A stretch of DNA of 64,000 nt from Nocardia kruczakiae NBRC 101016. Its GTDB lineage: Bacteria; Actinomycetota; Actinomycetes; Mycobacteriales; Mycobacteriaceae. The position numbers and the translations under genes were made by a program. The stretch covers positions 1 through 64,000 of the forward strand of contig NZ_BDBL01000037.1 of NCBI RefSeq assembly GCF_001612965.1, in the 5' to 3' direction. Below the pieces are notes generated by a model. It was given only the letters and a program-made list of their open reading frames with translations. It was not told where the DNA came from and ran no database searches. Positions 28,262-36,580 of this stretch are shown piece by piece. Position 1 is the first letter of the stretch. The number at the start of each line of letters is the position of its first letter.

Positions 28262-29073
28262 CAGCGGCTCATCGAGGACTGGTCTGCGAACGCTTCGATG
28301 GCGGAGGCGGTGAGTTCGGGGGCGCTCAGTTGTGGGCAGTGCCCGGTGGCGTCGAGAGTGACCAGTTCACTTCCCGCGATCTGGTCGCGGACGAATCGGC
28401 CCACCTCGCGCGGGGCGATCGGATCCTGCGCGGTTTCCAGTATCAGCGTCGGCACACTCACCTGCCGCAGGTCGGCGCGATTGTCGGACAGAAAGGTCGC
28501 GCGCGCGAAAACCCGAGCGATGTCGGGATCCATGCGGCAGAAACTCTCCGTCAGCTCGGCACCCAATTCGGGCCGGTCCGGATTGCCCATGATCACCGGA
28601 GCCATGGATGCCGACCAGCCCAGATAGTTGGCCTCGAGCGCGTCGAGCAATTCCTCGATGTCGGCGTGGCTGAATCCGCCACGGTAGTCACCCTCGTCGA
28701 TATACCGCGGTGACGGCGTCACCAGCACCAGCTTCGCGAACCACTCCGGCGCCCGATTCGCCGCCAGCACCGCGATCGTCGCCGCCACCGAATGGCCGAC
28801 CAGCACCACGTCCCGCAGCTTCAGCTCGGCACAGATATCGACGATGTCCTCGGCATACGCGTGCAGGTCGCCGTACCGCTCGGCCGACCACGCCGAGACG
28901 TCCGAGCGGCCCGAGCCGACATGATCGAACAGCACCACTCGGAAACGCCGCGCCAGAATCGGAGTGACGAGGCGCCACATGTTCTGGTCACAGCCGAACC
29001 CGTGCGCGAGCAGCACCGTCGGCCTGTCCGCCGATCCGACGACTACCACGTTGTTCTTCTCACGCACACTCAC
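28261..29073 (-). CDS. RsbQ/KAI2-type alpha/beta hydrolase
   Basis: The 270-residue hydrolase has Ser95 in 'LVGHSVAATIA', Asp217 in 'ETAQDPIAP' and His245 in 'TGHCPQLSAP', positions nearly identical to those of RsbQ (Ser96, Asp219, His247). The overall spelling ('LAHGFGCDQNMWRLV', 'DHVGSGRSD') is that of the RsbQ/KAI2/D14 family, which binds small hydrophobic ligands and signals rather than simply hydrolysing. It precedes the PAS-PP2C gene with a 1-base overlap. The pair is probably an energy- or ligand-sensing module controlling an alternative sigma factor. Confidence 0.9.
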   Translation of the reverse strand: MSVREKNNVVVVGSADRPTVLLAHGFGCDQNMWRLVTPILARRFRVVLFDHVGSGRSDVSAWSAERYGDLHAYAEDIVDICAELKLRDVVLVGHSVAATIAVLAANRAPEWFAKLVLVTPSPRYIDEGDYRGGFSHADIEELLDALEANYLGWSASMAPVIMGNPDRPELGAELTESFCRMDPDIARVFARATFLSDNRADLRQVSVPTLILETAQDPIAPREVGRFVRDQIAGSELVTLDATGHCPQLSAPELTASAIEAFADQSSMSR

Positions 29074-29293
29074 TCGACATGCTTACCACGCCCGCGCCGG
29101 CCAGGCGTTTTCCTCGCCGCCGTGCGTGCCCGAGCAAGATCGTCAAAGAACCAAGGTCTGTGCCGAGGGTGCCCGGTAGACTCACCCGGCGTGCGGGAAT
29201 CGGCCGGGTTGCCGATTCCCGTTGCCCGCAACACGTTCGACCCGGCGCACCGCATTTCGCCAGGGCCACTTCGTCTCGGAAAGGACTGCGACC

Positions 29294-30097
29294 GTGGACT
29301 CCGGCGCCCCTGTCGATCTGCGACAGAACCAGCCCCACACCGCCCGCATGTACGACTACTACCTCGGCGGCCAGGACCACTACAGCGCGGATGCGGAAGC
29401 GGCCGAAAAGGTCGTGGCGACCTGGCCCGGAGTGCGGACGGCCGCGCAGCAGAACAGGGCCTTCATCCACCGCGTGACACGATTCCTGGCACACGCGGGG
29501 ATTCGCCAATTCCTCGATATCGGAACGGGTATCCCGACCGAGCCGAATCTGCATCAGGTGGCCCAGGAGGTCGCCCCCGACGCACGGGTGGTCTACGTCG
29601 ACAACGACCCGATCGTGCTCGTCCACGCCCGAGCGTTGATGATCAGTTCCCCGGAGGGACGCACCAATTACCTCTCCGCCGACGTCACCACACCCCAGGA
29701 CATTCTCGATGCGCCCGGTTTGCACGAGACATTGGACCTGACCCGGCCGGTCGCGGTCAGCCTCAACGCGCTGATGCACTTCGTGCCCGACGAGCAGGGC
29801 GCCTACGGCATCATCGAGACGTTGATGGACCGGTTCGTCCCCGGCTCGTACCTGGTGATGACACACGTCACCCCGGACTTCGATCCGGCGGCGATCGGCA
29901 CCGTGGTCGAGATCTACCGCCGCAGCGGTCTGCCGTGCCAGGTCCGCAGCCGCGACGAGTTCGCCCGGTTCTTCGACGGTATGGACCTGGTCGAGCCGGG
30001 TATCGAGGTGCCCCACCGCTGGCGCCCCGACGGCATGGCCCCGCCGAAGAAGATGGACGCGCAGGTGTCGGCCTACGCGGGCGTCGCCCGCAAGTAG
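29294..30097 (+). CDS. SAM-dependent methyltransferase, DUF574 type
   Basis: The 267-residue protein opens 'RMYDYYLGGQDHY', a hallmark of the actinobacterial DUF574 methyltransferases. The SAM-binding loop is 'FLDIGTGIPTEPNLHQVA' (about 74-91), followed by 'VVYVDNDPIVLVHARAL' and 'DVTTPQDIL'. These are numerous in actinomycetes, and their acceptors are mostly unknown. GTG 29294 is used because GGAAAGGA lies 8 bases upstream. It is divergent from the RsbQ-like gene and has no clear partner. Confidence 0.87.
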   Translation: MDSGAPVDLRQNQPHTARMYDYYLGGQDHYSADAEAAEKVVATWPGVRTAAQQNRAFIHRVTRFLAHAGIRQFLDIGTGIPTEPNLHQVAQEVAPDARVVYVDNDPIVLVHARALMISSPEGRTNYLSADVTTPQDILDAPGLHETLDLTRPVAVSLNALMHFVPDEQGAYGIIETLMDRFVPGSYLVMTHVTPDFDPAAIGTVVEIYRRSGLPCQVRSRDEFARFFDGMDLVEPGIEVPHRWRPDGMAPPKKMDAQVSAYAGVARK

Positions 30098-30111
30098 TCC
30101 GGTCTCCGCGA

Positions 30112-30133
30112 GCGGGGCGTCCGGGCACCCCGC
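30112..30133. terminator. Possible hairpin between convergent genes
   Basis: GCGGGG and CCCCGC surround a 10-base loop between the convergent methyltransferase and quinone oxidoreductase genes. No U-tract follows, so termination is uncertain. Confidence 0.3.
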
Positions 30134-30142
30134 CGGCAGCGA

Positions 30143-31087
30143 TCAGTCCGTGGCCGCAACGACGACGACCTTGCCCGGCAGCGTCCCTGCGGCCGCCCGG
30201 GTGTGCACCGAAGCCAGCTCGGTCAGCGGCGCACGCTCGTCGACGTCCACGATCAGCTCGCGAAGCTCCACGCGCGCAACGAGTTCCGCCAATTGCCGCG
30301 CATCGCTACGGACGTAGACATCAACCGCACGCACCCCGCGTGCCTCGTCCGCCGGGGCGGGCATCCACACGGTGGTGCCGACCACGACGCCGCCGTCGCG
30401 GACCAGTCCGGCCAGCGCCGCGTACTCGGCCGGGCTGATCGGCGCGAGGTTGAGCAGCACGTCGACCGGCTCGGTCACCGCGGCGGCCACCTCCGTGGTG
30501 GTGTGGTCGACGACCTCGTCGGCGCCCCGCGCCGCGACGCGCTCGCGGCTGCGGGGGCTGCCGGTGGCGATCACGTAGGCGCCGGCCGCCTTGGCCAGCT
30601 GTAGCGCATAACCACCCACGGCCCCGCCGGCGCCGCTGATCAGAATCCGCTGGCCGGGCTTCAGTTCCGCGTGGTCGAACAGCGCCTGCCACGCGGTGAG
30701 ACCGACCACCGGCAGCGCGGCCGCATCGGCGAGCGGAATACTCGCCGGCGCCGCCGCCAGAATCTCCGCGGGCACGAGGACGTACTCCGCCGCGGCACCG
30801 TCGTCGGTGAACGGCAGGAAGCCGATGACCCGCTCACCGACCGCCCACTCCGCCACGCCCTCGCCGAGTGCGTCGACGGTTCCCGCGACATCCAGGCCGG
30901 GGATGTGCGGCAGGGTCAGCGGCATCGGGCCCTGCATGAACCCCGCGCGAATATTGCCGTCGACGGCGTTGAACGAGGTCGCCGCGACGCGCACCCGCAC
31001 CTGCGCGGGCCCGGGAACGGGCAGGTCGACGTCTTCGTAGCGAAGAACGTCGGGATCGCCGTACTCGTGAAATCGGATCGCCTTCAT
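30143..31087 (-). CDS. Zinc-independent quinone oxidoreductase (MDR superfamily)
   Basis: The 314-residue NADPH-dependent enzyme is of the quinone oxidoreductase branch. It has the N-terminal GroES-like domain ('MKAIRFHEYGDPDVLRYEDV'), 'PHIPGLDVAGTVDALGEGV', and the Rossmann fold 'GAGGAVGGYALQLAKAAGA' (about 151-169). Zinc ligands of alcohol dehydrogenases are absent. It likely reduces quinones or reactive enones. It is divergent from a MarR gene, and three tandem MarR-type operators lie between the two, so it is very likely induced by an electrophile through that regulator. Confidence 0.9.
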   Translation of the reverse strand: MKAIRFHEYGDPDVLRYEDVDLPVPGPAQVRVRVAATSFNAVDGNIRAGFMQGPMPLTLPHIPGLDVAGTVDALGEGVAEWAVGERVIGFLPFTDDGAAAEYVLVPAEILAAAPASIPLADAAALPVVGLTAWQALFDHAELKPGQRILISGAGGAVGGYALQLAKAAGAYVIATGSPRSRERVAARGADEVVDHTTTEVAAAVTEPVDVLLNLAPISPAEYAALAGLVRDGGVVVGTTVWMPAPADEARGVRAVDVYVRSDARQLAELVARVELRELIVDVDERAPLTELASVHTRAAAGTLPGKVVVVAATD

Positions 31088-31112
31088 CGTGGGGCCTCAC
31101 TCTCGATGTGAT

Positions 31113-31187
31113 GTGCTTCGAACTCGAAGCACTCCGCAACGGTAGCAGTGCTTTGAATTCGAAGCAAGAGTTTCGAAATCGAAGCAA
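31113..31187. promoter_or_regulatory. Three tandem MarR-type operators between oxidoreductase and MarR genes
   Basis: Site 1 (31113-31132) is a perfect 9-base inverted repeat, GTGCTTCGA and TCGAAGCAC around AC. Site 2 (31148-31167) has GTGCTTTGA and TCGAAGCAA. Site 3 (31168-31187) has GAGTTTCGA and TCGAAGCAA. Sites 2 and 3 are directly adjacent with a 20-base period. Site 1 is 26 bases before the oxidoreductase start, and site 3 is 17 bases before the marR start. Confidence 0.8.
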
Positions 31188-31203
31188 GTGGTACAGTCGT
31201 GCC

Positions 31204-31701
31204 ATGTCCGACACCCCGCGGCCTCTGGACGCCGCCCAACTGGGCGCGTACTTCGCCCTCATGGAGGTGGCCGGTCTGCTGCGGCATGCGGTCGAGCAAC
31301 AGCTGCGAGACGCCGGCGATCTGAGCTACGTACAGTTCCAGCTGCTGGCGCGACTCGGCCTCGACTCCCCCACCGGCAGTGAGCGCATGACCGACCTGGC
31401 CGACGGCGTCGTCTACAGCCGCAGCGGATTGACCTATCAGGCAGGTCTGCTCGAAAAGGCGGGCCTGGTCACGCGCGCACCCTCCGCGGACGACGAGCGC
31501 GGCGTCACGGTCACGATCACCGATGCCGGCCGGGCGCTGCTCGCCGAGGTGCTGCCCGGCCACACCGAGGTCGTCAACCAGCAACTCTTCGAGCCGTTGT
31601 CGCGCGAGGACACCACGGCGCTGGCCGATCTGCTGTCTCCGGTGCGCGACCATATGCGTGCGGCGCCACCCCGCTCGGCAGCACCTCGCCGACGGCGATA
31701 A
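31204..31701 (+). CDS. MarR-family regulator
   Basis: The 165-residue winged-helix protein shows the MarR core ('YVQFQLLARLGLDSPTGSER', then 'GVVYSRSGLTYQAGLLEKAG', and the wing 'DERGVTVTITDAGRALL'). It likely binds the three operators immediately upstream, repressing itself and the divergent quinone oxidoreductase. ATG 31204 directly follows the operators and no strong ribosome site is visible. There is no Cys in the DNA-binding core that would mark a redox switch of the OhrR type. Confidence 0.9.
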   Translation: MSDTPRPLDAAQLGAYFALMEVAGLLRHAVEQQLRDAGDLSYVQFQLLARLGLDSPTGSERMTDLADGVVYSRSGLTYQAGLLEKAGLVTRAPSADDERGVTVTITDAGRALLAEVLPGHTEVVNQQLFEPLSREDTTALADLLSPVRDHMRAAPPRSAAPRRRR

Positions 31702-31769
31702 CCCGCCGGCCCGGCCGCTACGAATCCTTGGTGAGGTGCCCGCACGGGTTCGGACGAGGAGCTGAGGGC

Positions 31770-31988
31770 ATGCGCATCGTGGTCGATCTGAACAAGTGTC
31801 AGGGATACGCGCAGTGCGTTCCGCTGGCACCGCAAGTGCTGCGATTACTGGGCGAGGAGGCGCTGACCTACGACCCCAACCCGGACGACGAGCAGCGCCG
31901 CCGGGTCCTGCGCGCGGCGGCGTCGTGTCCGGTCCAGGCCATCCTGGTGGAAACCCACACTCCCGACGAGGCGGAGCCCGCGACATGA
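31770..31988 (+). CDS. [3Fe-4S]-type ferredoxin
   Basis: The 72-residue ferredoxin has Cys10, Cys16 and Cys53. The position that would hold the fourth cysteine (13) is Tyr, so a [3Fe-4S] cluster is expected. Such ferredoxins feed actinobacterial P450s. Its stop overlaps the ferredoxin reductase start by 4 bases, and the P450 gene follows. ATG 31770 gives 'MRIVVDLNKCQGYAQC'. The trio forms a complete class I P450 electron chain in one operon. Confidence 0.92.
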   Translation: MRIVVDLNKCQGYAQCVPLAPQVLRLLGEEALTYDPNPDDEQRRRVLRAAASCPVQAILVETHTPDEAEPAT

Positions 31989-33376
31989 GGACCGCCTCGC
32001 TGATGGCGGACCTGGTCGAAACATTCCGGGCGGAAGGCCGCATCGTCATCGTGGGCGCCTCGCTGGCCGGACTGCGCGCGGCGGAAGCGTTGCGGGAGAG
32101 AGGCTTTCACGGAAGCCTGACCCTCATCGGCGACGAGCCGCACGAACCGTACGACCGTCCGCCGCTGTCCAAACAGGTCCTGCAGGGGTGGGTCGGCGCC
32201 GATCACACCGCACTTCCGCGGATGCGGGCCGTCGACGCGCAATGGCGGCTGGGAGTGGCCGCGACCGGTCTGGACCGAGTGAACCGGCGGGTCCTGCTGG
32301 CCACCGGCGACACGGTGCCCTACGACCGGTTGCTCATCGCCACCGGCGTCCGTGCCCGGCCGTGGCCGAACCCCGCCGAGGGCGCGCTGCGCGGAGTGTT
32401 CACGGTGCGCACCCGTGAAGACGCGGCGGGGCTCCAGGCCGCGCTGAATGCGAATCCGAAGCGCGTCCTGGTCGTCGGCTCGGGATTCATCGGCTCGGAA
32501 CTGGCCTCGGTGTGCCGCGAGCGCGGCGTGCCGGTGACCGTCGCCGAACGCGGCGGCGGACCACTGATCGGCCCGCTCGGCGGGGTGATCGGCGATATCG
32601 CCGCGCGGATGCAGCGCGGCGCGGGGGTCGACCTGCGCACCGGTGTGTCCGTCCGGTCCCTCGACGGTGACTCCGAGGGTCGGGTGCGCCGAGCCTGCCT
32701 CTCGGACGGAACCACACTGGACGTCGATGTGGTGGTCGCGTCGCTGGGGTCGATCCGCAATGTCGAATGGTTGCAGGGTGCCGGGCTGGCCGCCGGTTTC
32801 TGGGGCGTCGGATGTGATGCGGGCTGTCGTGCCTTCGACATCAACGGGGTGGTGACCGACAACATCTTCGTGGCCGGGGATGTCGCCCGGCAGCCGCACG
32901 TGCTGTACGAGTATCAGTTCATCTCGATGGAGCATTGGGACAACGCGGTGTGCGGTGCGCAGGTCGCCGCGAACAACATGATCAGCCTCGAGACCGAACG
33001 GCGACCGCATCTGCCGCTGCCGTCGTTCTGGTCGGCCCAATTCGGGGTGAACATCAAAGGGGTGGGGGTCTGCTCGTTCGGCGACGAGATCGCGTTCACC
33101 CAAGGCTGTCCCGAGGACTTTCGGTTCGCCGCCGTCTACGGCCGGCGCGGTCGCATCGTCGGCGCGGTCACGTTCGACCATGGCAAATGGCTCCCCTACT
33201 ACGCGGCGATGATCGAACGTTCGGCGCCGTTTCCGCCGCCACCGCCGGGCTACGACCGAGCCGCAGATCCGGCGCCCATACCGTCGCGCTTTCCCGACCC
33301 GCGCGTGCCGACCGGCATTCCCGACGTGGTGCTCACCGGCCACGACCCCACCTCACGAGGCGCCGAGTTCCACTGA
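31985..33376 (+). CDS. NAD(P)H-dependent ferredoxin reductase (FAD)
   Basis: The 463-residue flavoprotein has two Rossmann motifs: 'IVIVGASLAGLRAAEALRER' (about 19-38) for FAD and 'VLVVGSGFIGSELASVCRER' for NAD(P)H. It also has the reductase signatures 'YDRPPLSKQVLQG' and 'GVVTDNIFVAGDVARQPH'. It passes electrons from NAD(P)H to the ferredoxin encoded immediately upstream. The ATG overlaps the ferredoxin stop (ATGA). It is about 50 residues longer than the shortest family members because of a Pro-rich C-terminal extension. Confidence 0.93.
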   Translation: MRTASLMADLVETFRAEGRIVIVGASLAGLRAAEALRERGFHGSLTLIGDEPHEPYDRPPLSKQVLQGWVGADHTALPRMRAVDAQWRLGVAATGLDRVNRRVLLATGDTVPYDRLLIATGVRARPWPNPAEGALRGVFTVRTREDAAGLQAALNANPKRVLVVGSGFIGSELASVCRERGVPVTVAERGGGPLIGPLGGVIGDIAARMQRGAGVDLRTGVSVRSLDGDSEGRVRRACLSDGTTLDVDVVVASLGSIRNVEWLQGAGLAAGFWGVGCDAGCRAFDINGVVTDNIFVAGDVARQPHVLYEYQFISMEHWDNAVCGAQVAANNMISLETERRPHLPLPSFWSAQFGVNIKGVGVCSFGDEIAFTQGCPEDFRFAAVYGRRGRIVGAVTFDHGKWLPYYAAMIERSAPFPPPPPGYDRAADPAPIPSRFPDPRVPTGIPDVVLTGHDPTSRGAEFH

Positions 33377-33389
33377 GCCAGGAGGCATT

Positions 33390-34661
33390 ATGACCGCGGC
33401 GACCGCCTGGGCCGAGGCGATGAAATACGAACACCGCGCCGACCCGTACCCGTACTTCGACCAGCTGCGCCGGACCCCGGTCGCGCGTGTCGCCGACAAC
33501 CTGTACGTGGTGACCGGATATCAGGAACTGCTGACCCTGGCGCACGACCCCCGGGTCAGCTCCGATATCAGCCGCAGCCCGCTGGGCAATCCGCTGGCGG
33601 GCACCGGCGCGGCGAGCACACCGCCGCCGCGCACTCGCCCGCAAAGCATCATCGCCTCGGATCCTCCCGCACACGATCGGGCCCGCCGGCAGGTGATGCG
33701 ACACTTCGGCCCACCGCACTCCCCGCACGTCATCCCCGGCATGGAACCCGTCATCGTCCGGTTGTGCGACAAGCTGCTCGACGACTTCGAGGCAAGCGGC
33801 AAGACGCGGCTGGACGTGGTCGACGAGTACGCCTATCCGGTGCCGGTGACGGTGATCTCCACGATCCTCGGCATCCCGCTCGCGGACGAGCCCCGGTTCC
33901 ACGCCTGGATCTACGACATGCTCACCGGCACCGATCTGGGGCCGGATGCGGATACCGAAGACGGCAGAATTCGCGCCGGCAAGGCCCACGCCGGCCGGGA
34001 CGCCCTCACGCGATATCTGGCGGACCTGATCGAACAGCTCCAGCACGAGCCCGAGCCGGGTTTGCTGTCGCGACTACTGCACGACGACGGCCCCGACGGC
34101 CCGATGCCGGCCGAGGAGGTATTGGCCAATGCGGTGCTGCTGTTGATCGCCGGCCACGACTCGACGGTCAACACCATCGCCAACTGTGTGATGACGCTCC
34201 TGCGCAACCCCGGCTCCTATGAGCAGGTACGCGATCGACCGGAGCTGATCCCCCGCGCGATCGAAGAGGTCCAGCGGTTGCAGGCGGCGGTACAGTTCTT
34301 CCCCAGCCGCAGCGTCACCGCCGATATCGAGATCGCCGGCACCGTCATCCCGGAAGGGGCCGCGGTGCATCTGGTCTACGCCGCCGCCAACCGCGACCCG
34401 AACCGATTCGCCGACCCGAACCGATTCGACCTCCAGCGTTCCGACAACGAGCATTTCGGTTGGGGCAGTGGCATTCACACCTGTCCGGGCGGCCCGCTGG
34501 CCCGACTGGAAGTCAATCTCGCGCTGGAGATCTTCCTGCGCCGCGTGGCGACCCCACGACTGGTGGTCGATCCGCCACCGTATCGGCGCAGCCAGATCTT
34601 CCGGGGGCCACGCCATCTGCTCGTCGATGTCGACGCCGTCACCGCCCGCGCCGATCGCTGA
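33390..34661 (+). CDS. Cytochrome P450 (class I, with its own redox partners)
   Basis: The 423-residue P450 has the I-helix 'LLLIAGHDSTVNTIANC', the ExxR region 'AIEEVQRLQA' and the haem loop 'FGWGSGIHTCPGGPLARLE'. AGGAGG lies 4 bases before the ATG. It follows the ferredoxin reductase by 13 bases, so the operon encodes ferredoxin, reductase and oxygenase. The fold class is the soluble bacterial CYP type that hydroxylates lipids, terpenes or steroids. The substrate cannot be read from the sequence. Confidence 0.93.
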   Translation: MTAATAWAEAMKYEHRADPYPYFDQLRRTPVARVADNLYVVTGYQELLTLAHDPRVSSDISRSPLGNPLAGTGAASTPPPRTRPQSIIASDPPAHDRARRQVMRHFGPPHSPHVIPGMEPVIVRLCDKLLDDFEASGKTRLDVVDEYAYPVPVTVISTILGIPLADEPRFHAWIYDMLTGTDLGPDADTEDGRIRAGKAHAGRDALTRYLADLIEQLQHEPEPGLLSRLLHDDGPDGPMPAEEVLANAVLLLIAGHDSTVNTIANCVMTLLRNPGSYEQVRDRPELIPRAIEEVQRLQAAVQFFPSRSVTADIEIAGTVIPEGAAVHLVYAAANRDPNRFADPNRFDLQRSDNEHFGWGSGIHTCPGGPLARLEVNLALEIFLRRVATPRLVVDPPPYRRSQIFRGPRHLLVDVDAVTARADR

Positions 34662-35059
34662 TCGCGACGGAGGTCACGAATCAGGGGGCGACGATTCCGC
34701 GGCGGATCTGCCCGGGGCTCGGTGTGACGGTGGGCGGCTTGCGGTTTCGCGAGGAGCGCAACTGATAGGGCACGCTGGCGACCATCACACCCGGTTCGAA
34801 CAGCAAGCGCGCCTCGAGCCGCAGCGAACTCTGATTGTGGAGCACGGATCGTGTCGCCAACCGCACAGAAATCGCCGGCCGGTAGCGGGACCCCGTGCCG
34901 TATAATTGATTAGATAGGCTAAGCAACGTGGATCGGCGGTCGTGACCCGTTCGGCCGATCGGGGCCCCACCCGGCGTCACGACGCATTCACCCCCGGCCC
35001 ATCCGCAGCAACCAACGCTGCTCTCACCGAACAAGGAGCTGAACGCAGGAAAGGCCGTT
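34662..35059. other. 398-base gap with control region of the MFS gene
   Basis: No convincing gene is present. A minus-strand frame (34681 to about 34870) has protein-like composition but no recognisable match and no sensible start, so it may be a remnant. Toward the right end are a TATAAT (34901-34906), the iron-box-like sequence reported separately, and the ribosome site AGGAAAGG 5 bases before the MFS GTG. Confidence 0.5.
34901..34930 (+). promoter_or_regulatory. -10 element and weak IdeR/DtxR-like iron box
   Basis: TATAAT at 34901-34906 is followed at once by TTAGATAGGCTAAGC (34910-34924). This shares AGGCTAA and about 12 of 19 positions with the actinobacterial IdeR box TTAGGTTAGGCTAACCTAA. 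It is placed about 130 bases before the MFS start. The match is weak, so iron control of the exporter is only a possibility. Confidence 0.35.
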
Positions 35060-36421
35060 GTGACCGCGATCCGCACCGACGACTACCAGACCACCACCCC
35101 CGATTCGCTTCCGCCCGATCTGCCCGCCCCGGCACCGCCGGAACGCACGGGCGGGATGTTCGCCTCCCTCACCGTCCCGAACTACCGCTACTACTTCGCG
35201 GGTCAGGTGGTTTCGAATACCGGCACGTGGATGCAGCGGATCGCGCAGGACTGGCTGGTGCTCGGCCTCACCGGTAGCTCGTTCGCCGTCGGCATCACCA
35301 CCGCCATGCAGTTCCTGCCGATGCTGCTGTTCGGTCTCTACGGCGGCGTCATCGCCGACCGCTTTCCCAAGCGGGGGCTGCTGGTGCTCACCCAGGCCAC
35401 CATGGGCGTGCTCGCCGCGGTACTCGCGGTCCTGACACTGACCGGCACGGTCGAGGTGTGGCACGTCTACCTGCTGGCGCTGCTGCTGGGCATGGTGACC
35501 GTGGTCGACAACCCGACCCGTCAGTCGTTCGTCCCGGAGATCGTCGGCCGGCAGCGACTGCGCAATGCCGTCAGCCTGAACTCCGCGAATTTCCAGGCCG
35601 CGCGACTGGTCGGGCCAGCGGTCGCCGGAGCGTTGATCGCCGCCGTAGGGTCCGGCTGGGCCTTCGCGATCAACGCCTGCTCCTTCGCCGCCGTCATCGC
35701 CGGTCTGCTGGCCATGCGACCGTCCGAGCTGACACCGGTGCCGCGCCTGCCCCGCCGGAAAGGCCAACTGCGCGACGGTCTCCGCTATGTGAGCGCACAT
35801 CCGCAACTGCTCTGGCCGATCGTCATGGTGGGCTTCATCGGCACCTTCGGCTACAACTTCCCCACCGTGCTGTCGGGCTTCGCCTATCACGTCTTCGATG
35901 TCGACGCCGGTAAGTACGGATTGCTCAACACCGCACTGGCTGTGGGTTCGCTCGCGGGTGCGCTGCTGGCCAGTCGCCGCGGGCGGGTTCGAATGCGGAT
36001 GCTGGTGGCCACCGCGGTCGGCTTCGGAGTCCTCGAGGCGGTCACCGCCTTCGCACCGGACTTCTGGCTGTTCACCGTCCTGCTCGCGGTGGTGGGTCTG
36101 CTCGGACTCACCTTCAACACGTCCGGCAACTCGATGGTGCAACTGGAGACCGACCCCGCCATGCGGGGGCGGGTGATGTCGCTCTACATGATGGTCTTCA
36201 CCGGCGGCACCCCTATCGGCGGCCCGATCGTGGGATGGCTCACCGAGGAGTTCGGCCCCCGCCTCGGGCTGTTCGCGTGCGGGGCGGTCTCGGCGGCATC
36301 GGCGGCGCTGATCGGTGTCGTCCTCGCCCGTGCCGCCGGTCTGCGGCTACGGATCTCGGGCAGGCGCGTCGCGTTCGTTCCCCGCGACGGATCGCCGGCG
36401 GCCGTCTCGACCGGCCGATAG
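35060..36421 (+). CDS. MFS transporter, EntS-like (MFS_3) exporter
   Basis: The 453-residue protein has 12 predicted helices and the MFS_3 signature around the first helices ('YYFAGQVVSNTGTWMQRIAQ' about 33-52, 'IADRFPKRGLL' in the 2-3 loop, 'DNPTRQSFVPEIVG'). Relatives include enterobactin exporters and drug-efflux pumps. A weak iron box upstream would suit a siderophore exporter, but no siderophore synthesis gene is in the window. GTG 35060 has AGGAAAGG just upstream. Confidence 0.88.
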   Translation: MTAIRTDDYQTTTPDSLPPDLPAPAPPERTGGMFASLTVPNYRYYFAGQVVSNTGTWMQRIAQDWLVLGLTGSSFAVGITTAMQFLPMLLFGLYGGVIADRFPKRGLLVLTQATMGVLAAVLAVLTLTGTVEVWHVYLLALLLGMVTVVDNPTRQSFVPEIVGRQRLRNAVSLNSANFQAARLVGPAVAGALIAAVGSGWAFAINACSFAAVIAGLLAMRPSELTPVPRLPRRKGQLRDGLRYVSAHPQLLWPIVMVGFIGTFGYNFPTVLSGFAYHVFDVDAGKYGLLNTALAVGSLAGALLASRRGRVRMRMLVATAVGFGVLEAVTAFAPDFWLFTVLLAVVGLLGLTFNTSGNSMVQLETDPAMRGRVMSLYMMVFTGGTPIGGPIVGWLTEEFGPRLGLFACGAVSAASAALIGVVLARAAGLRLRISGRRVAFVPRDGSPAAVSTGR

Positions 36422-36454
36422 GTACCGGATTTCCGGTCCGCCACCATCGGTGTT

Positions 36455-36463
36455 TGCTATAAA
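36455..36463 (+). promoter_or_regulatory. Extended -10 promoter element before the amine oxidase gene
   Basis: TGC-TATAAA forms an extended -10 element in the 159-base gap, about 118 bases before the amine oxidase start. It is AT-rich against a very GC-rich background, which supports a real promoter. No clear -35 is seen. Confidence 0.4.
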
Positions 36464-36580
36464 ATTGCCCACCTGAGATGTCGATCCGACCGAAGTGGTT
36501 CGTAGCGGCGAAATCGTGGATGCGAGCGGTGCCGCGGCCCGACAGTGGCCCGGAGAACGTCGACACGAAGGCGGCTCTCG

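Noticed and set aside
34681..35076. Minus-strand frame of 131 codons before the MFS gene
   Set aside because: Half of it covers the TATAAT and iron-box region, no family is recognisable and there is no ribosome site; at most a remnant.
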